64,000 nucleotides of DNA from Saccharomycopsis malanga. Its lineage: Eukaryota > Ascomycota > Saccharomycetes > Ascoideales > Saccharomycopsidaceae. The position numbers were made by a program, and so were the translations under genes. The notes beneath the pieces were generated by a model. That model was not told the origin of the DNA. It did not search any database and saw only the letters and a program-made list of their open reading frames with translations. The stretch is from positions 992,001-1,056,000 of the forward strand of contig CP025322.1 of the NCBI GenBank assembly GCA_004014935.1. Reading direction: 5' to 3'. How positions within the stretch are numbered: position 1 is the stretch's first letter; each line of letters opens with the position of its first letter. Shown one piece after another: positions 61,070 through 64,000 of the stretch.

Positions 61070-63949
61070 TTAATAGCTACTAATTTCACCGTACTTAATG
61101 TTCCAGGTGAAATAATACAACAAGATACATAATGGCTGACCAATCATGAAACTGACCCAAAATATAATGTTACCAATAGCGCTATTTTCGCCTCGTAAAG
61201 TATCTAAAGGTTTAGTCAAGATGCTTAAAGGAGACTGCATGATGATACAAATGAATGATATGCCCATAATATTGCCAGTTGGAACACCTACCACCAACTC
61301 CTGTAAGACAGCCATGATAAAGAAGATAAGAAAATTTACCTTTTGATCGGTAGATGCATTCAATTCTCCATTGACATTGGTAGAGCCAGTGATAGAATTT
61401 CTTTCCCGGCTGATCATAAGAGGCCTGTAGAAATGTCTCTCAAAAAAGTTGGAGAACACTTTATTCCAAGTTTTCCAATAAGAACTGACAGAGCCCGAGT
61501 TCCACCATTGCTCGTAAAAGTTTCTATCATCAAACATGGTGAGTTCGGCCAACAAATTCAAATAATCATGGAAAACCACATAATAAGTGATTAACCAAAT
61601 GAGAATTGACACATCAGCAAGTTTGATCAAAATTTCTATCAATTTGATTTGGCCATTAGGGCTTGCTTCAACCTTAGATGCAACTGCGGCAACAGAAGGC
61701 GTGATATTAGGAGTTTGGAATCCATGAGAAATATTAAAGGTGTTGAGAAGAGAATCTTTTAAAATAGGAATAGCATAGTGAGAACTAAGATAAAATATTA
61801 AGGAAGTCAAACCAACAATTTCAACAACTTTATCAAAGACATATTTCCAGTTGATTTTCATGGTCTTGGGGTAAATTGGTTGATAAATCAAGGTAGGAAT
61901 GATTGAAAAATGGAAAGTTTCATTGATAGAAATGTTATCAGGATAATAATTTCCATCATAGAACTTTGGTTGAAGATTTTGATCTATGAAATCGACCACG
62001 ATTTCTGGAGATTGTTCATGTTTGGCTACATCATGAATCTCATCAGAATTTTTACGTTGTTTAAGAGTATTAATGGTCTCTGCCAATTCCAACCCGGTCA
62101 TTCTTCCGTTGAGTAATTCTGGATCAACACTGGATTTTTTTTCTTTGATGACATTAAATGTTCCATCCGCATTGATGAAACGCTTTTTTTGTTTGAGATA
62201 CTTGTGGTATTTTAAACTATTGATGGATTTGAAATATAACTCTCTAAGATTCTTATTGGTCAAGGCAAAACTTACCACTTTGAGAACACTGACAATGGTA
62301 TGGATTTCCAAGACTGTTCCTAAAATGGGATTGTAGATGAATTTGATAATAATGATATTATTGATAGCAAAGATCAAAAAGATGTTGGTGAGATAAAGTA
62401 ATACAAAGATTGGAAGCAAATAATTGATTGGTAGTAAATCATTGGTGCGCTTCATATTGAAACCGTTATTACCAAACGATGAACTGGAGTTTTTGGAAAC
62501 CCCGAGGAAATTGTTACCATTGTTGTCAGCCCCATTGTGGTCTTTAGACTCGGAATATTTGTTTCTAACAATAACATTAAACTTTTTTAATGTCAAAAGA
62601 TAGAGCACCTTTTCAACAATATAAGTATAAAGATAATAAATAGGTGTCAATGCAACAGAAAGGAAGAAGAACTGGATGTCTGTGTTGTATCTGAAGATGA
62701 ACACTAGCGAAAAAACAGAACTCATAGTGAAGTAATTGTTATAATATTCAAGTAATAAACCAAAATTGTTGACGACAAATAATAAAATCAACAAATTTTT
62801 CAACCCAAACAAAGAAATGAATGTTTTCTGCGGTTTAAACACATTGTTTCCTGGCGGAGTCACTTTTTCATTACTTTTAACATTGTCTTTGGAAACGTTC
62901 TCAGTACTAGAATCAGGGAATATTTTCATCAACGATAATAAAGATTGCTGTTTAGTTGTATGTAGCGGTACACAATGAGGATATTCGTCTTTGATATCTT
63001 CAAAAGATGTTGTGGAATTGATATTGAGCATTGGTGAGTTTACTACCGGGCTATAGGTTGGTTTTGCTGATAAACTTTTATTTCTGGAATGGAAATTCAC
63101 AGAATTGGATCTAAGATGCCTATTATTGTTACTGGCGCCTGCGCTTTTACTAAGAGCGATGGTTCTTGCTCTAGAAGGCTGATGTTCCGAGTTTGGGGAT
63201 ACAAAAGGATTGATTTCCCTTTCAACAAAACTTGGACTTTTAGGGTATTCGAAGTTGAGACTATCGTCGTCATCGTCATCATCAATATCTTTTACCTTTT
63301 TGGGAACAGATTTGGCGATAATGGAGTCAAGACCTAAACCAGTAGGGCTTGGAGCATGTGGCGAGTACGATTCGCTTCCAGAAGTATCGATGGGAGAAAG
63401 CATTTGTTTCATAAGTCTCATTTTTGTTGGGTCTGATCCATCAATGGAAGAGTATCTATTACTATTCTTAGGGAGTACAATACTAGGTGGTCTTCCGTTG
63501 GTTCTGGAGGAATTCTTCAGATATTCGTTATAATTGATACTGTGTCTTTTTCCAGTTACAGTTGGATTACCATTGCTATTTCCCAAAGAGTTCTGCATGT
63601 AAGACATTCGTCTGCTTTTCCCAAAAGAAGTGTTGCCGTTCTCACCCACAAGGGCTGGTATTTTGTTGTTATTGAGAAGCTCATCGACAAACAGAGATTC
63701 TGCGGCAGGATTAGAAGGGATTTCCGGTGACATACCAGACAATTTTGCCAACGCTTCATCGTTAACTGTTTTGGTTTCTGAATCAAGACTCTTGTTGGCA
63801 TCAGTATCTGGGAAAGAGGCATTCTGTTCTTTAGGCATCATTATGGGTGACGGTCTGTTAGACTTGCTAGCTGCCAACTTCAACATATCCTCACTGAGAT
63901 CACCATAATTGACAGACACCCGTTTGTATGTGTTGGAGCGGGAGCCCAT
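61070..63949 (-). CDS. Sterol/diacylglycerol O-acyltransferase (ARE1/ARE2, SOAT) relative with altered active site
   Basis: The product is 959 residues (S. cerevisiae Are2 642). About 375 N-terminal residues are hydrophilic and Ser/Asn-rich. MBOAT-type membrane segments follow from about 380 (FISLFGLKNLLILLFVVNNFGLLL). The SOAT landmarks align: FHFSIIPTLIYQPIYPKT (Are2 FWFTMFPTLIYQIEYPRT), FDDRNFYEQWWN at about 813 (Are2 FADRYFYGDWWN), IFFIMAVLQELVVGV at about 880 (Are2 TFFLSSVVHELAMYV) and GNIIFWVSFMIGQP. The catalytic His of VVHEL is Gln here (CAG codon) and the Asp of FYxDWWN is Gln. Are proteins esterify sterols or diacylglycerol in the ER for lipid droplets. This one is probably inactive, or works differently, perhaps as a regulator. 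The frame is intact, so it is not an ordinary pseudogene. Confidence 0.82.
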   Translation of the reverse strand: MGSRSNTYKRVSVNYGDLSEDMLKLAASKSNRPSPIMMPKEQNASFPDTDANKSLDSETKTVNDEALAKLSGMSPEIPSNPAAESLFVDELLNNNKIPALVGENGNTSFGKSRRMSYMQNSLGNSNGNPTVTGKRHSINYNEYLKNSSRTNGRPPSIVLPKNSNRYSSIDGSDPTKMRLMKQMLSPIDTSGSESYSPHAPSPTGLGLDSIIAKSVPKKVKDIDDDDDDDSLNFEYPKSPSFVEREINPFVSPNSEHQPSRARTIALSKSAGASNNNRHLRSNSVNFHSRNKSLSAKPTYSPVVNSPMLNINSTTSFEDIKDEYPHCVPLHTTKQQSLLSLMKIFPDSSTENVSKDNVKSNEKVTPPGNNVFKPQKTFISLFGLKNLLILLFVVNNFGLLLEYYNNYFTMSSVFSLVFIFRYNTDIQFFFLSVALTPIYYLYTYIVEKVLYLLTLKKFNVIVRNKYSESKDHNGADNNGNNFLGVSKNSSSSFGNNGFNMKRTNDLLPINYLLPIFVLLYLTNIFLIFAINNIIIIKFIYNPILGTVLEIHTIVSVLKVVSFALTNKNLRELYFKSINSLKYHKYLKQKKRFINADGTFNVIKEKKSSVDPELLNGRMTGLELAETINTLKQRKNSDEIHDVAKHEQSPEIVVDFIDQNLQPKFYDGNYYPDNISINETFHFSIIPTLIYQPIYPKTMKINWKYVFDKVVEIVGLTSLIFYLSSHYAIPILKDSLLNTFNISHGFQTPNITPSVAAVASKVEASPNGQIKLIEILIKLADVSILIWLITYYVVFHDYLNLLAELTMFDDRNFYEQWWNSGSVSSYWKTWNKVFSNFFERHFYRPLMISRERNSITGSTNVNGELNASTDQKVNFLIFFIMAVLQELVVGVPTGNIMGISFICIIMQSPLSILTKPLDTLRGENSAIGNIIFWVSFMIGQPLCILLYYFTWNIKYGEISSY

Positions 63950-64000
63950 TGTTCAGTATAGTTTGTATATGGCCTATATGTCAAAGTATGTGCATTCAAA

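Overview
This is nuclear DNA from a budding yeast (Saccharomycotina), most likely of the CUG-Ser ('CTG') clade. The evidence is dense, mostly intron-free genes with ordinary ascomycete orthologues, introns with a TACTAAC branch site 7-8 bases before the 3' AG, and a yeast-type gene set (MOT1, OCH1, SEC31, RSC8, MTR3, NOP53, MIM1). Leucine is written mainly TTG, TTA, CTT and CTC, and CTG codons are rare. That fits the clade but does not prove it, and I cannot name the species. The window holds 20 confident or likely protein genes. No functional tRNA, rRNA or CRISPR was recognised.

Layout. 1-3646 (-): a vacuolar SulP/STAS/cyclic-nucleotide-fold transporter (VSB1 type), cut by the window edge. 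4192-8748 (+): RPP1 and MSH2. 9958-14893 (-): an unknown small basic protein, fumarase (FUM1, one or two introns) and MIM1. 15188-21568 (+): MOT1, with a 17-base first exon and a 558-base intron. 22273-32070 (-): SET2, a membrane alpha/beta hydrolase (YNL115C type) and a 1,554-residue low-complexity protein. 32524 (+): RSC8. 35732 (-): OCH1. 37496-42525 (+): MTR3 and an IRC5/LSH-type Snf2 ATPase. 42633-44695 (-): a GH105 unsaturated-uronyl hydrolase and a small GPI-anchored wall protein. 46757-57872 (-): SEC31, MRN1 and a GH18 chitinase. 59110 (+): NOP53. 61070-63949 (-): a sterol/diacylglycerol O-acyltransferase (ARE) relative that appears to lack its catalytic histidine.

The most unusual content lies between genes. 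Five copies or fragments of one repeat family (13684-14218, 5255-5488, 51484-51632, 60561-60973, 34749-34785) have the build of a tRNA-derived SINE: a 5' head with a pol III A-box and, in two copies, a B-box; a shared body; a conserved 3' end; and an ATT-type simple-repeat tail. The copy at 13684-14218 is flanked by a perfect 14-bp target-site duplication and ends in about 66 uninterrupted ATT units. I know of no tRNA-derived SINE described from this yeast clade.

Other points of note are two in-frame N-termini for fumarase that depend on a 49-nt optional intron, the glutamine in place of the catalytic histidine in the ARE relative, a pectin-type GH105 enzyme of possible foreign origin, and six GCA triplets spaced exactly 10 bp apart upstream of the GPI-protein gene.

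Most genes serve unrelated housekeeping roles: chromatin and transcription (MOT1, SET2, RSC8, IRC5), RNA processing (RPP1, MTR3, NOP53, MRN1), secretion and cell wall (SEC31, OCH1, chitinase, GPI protein), mitochondria (FUM1, MIM1) and repair (MSH2). There is no operon-like grouping.
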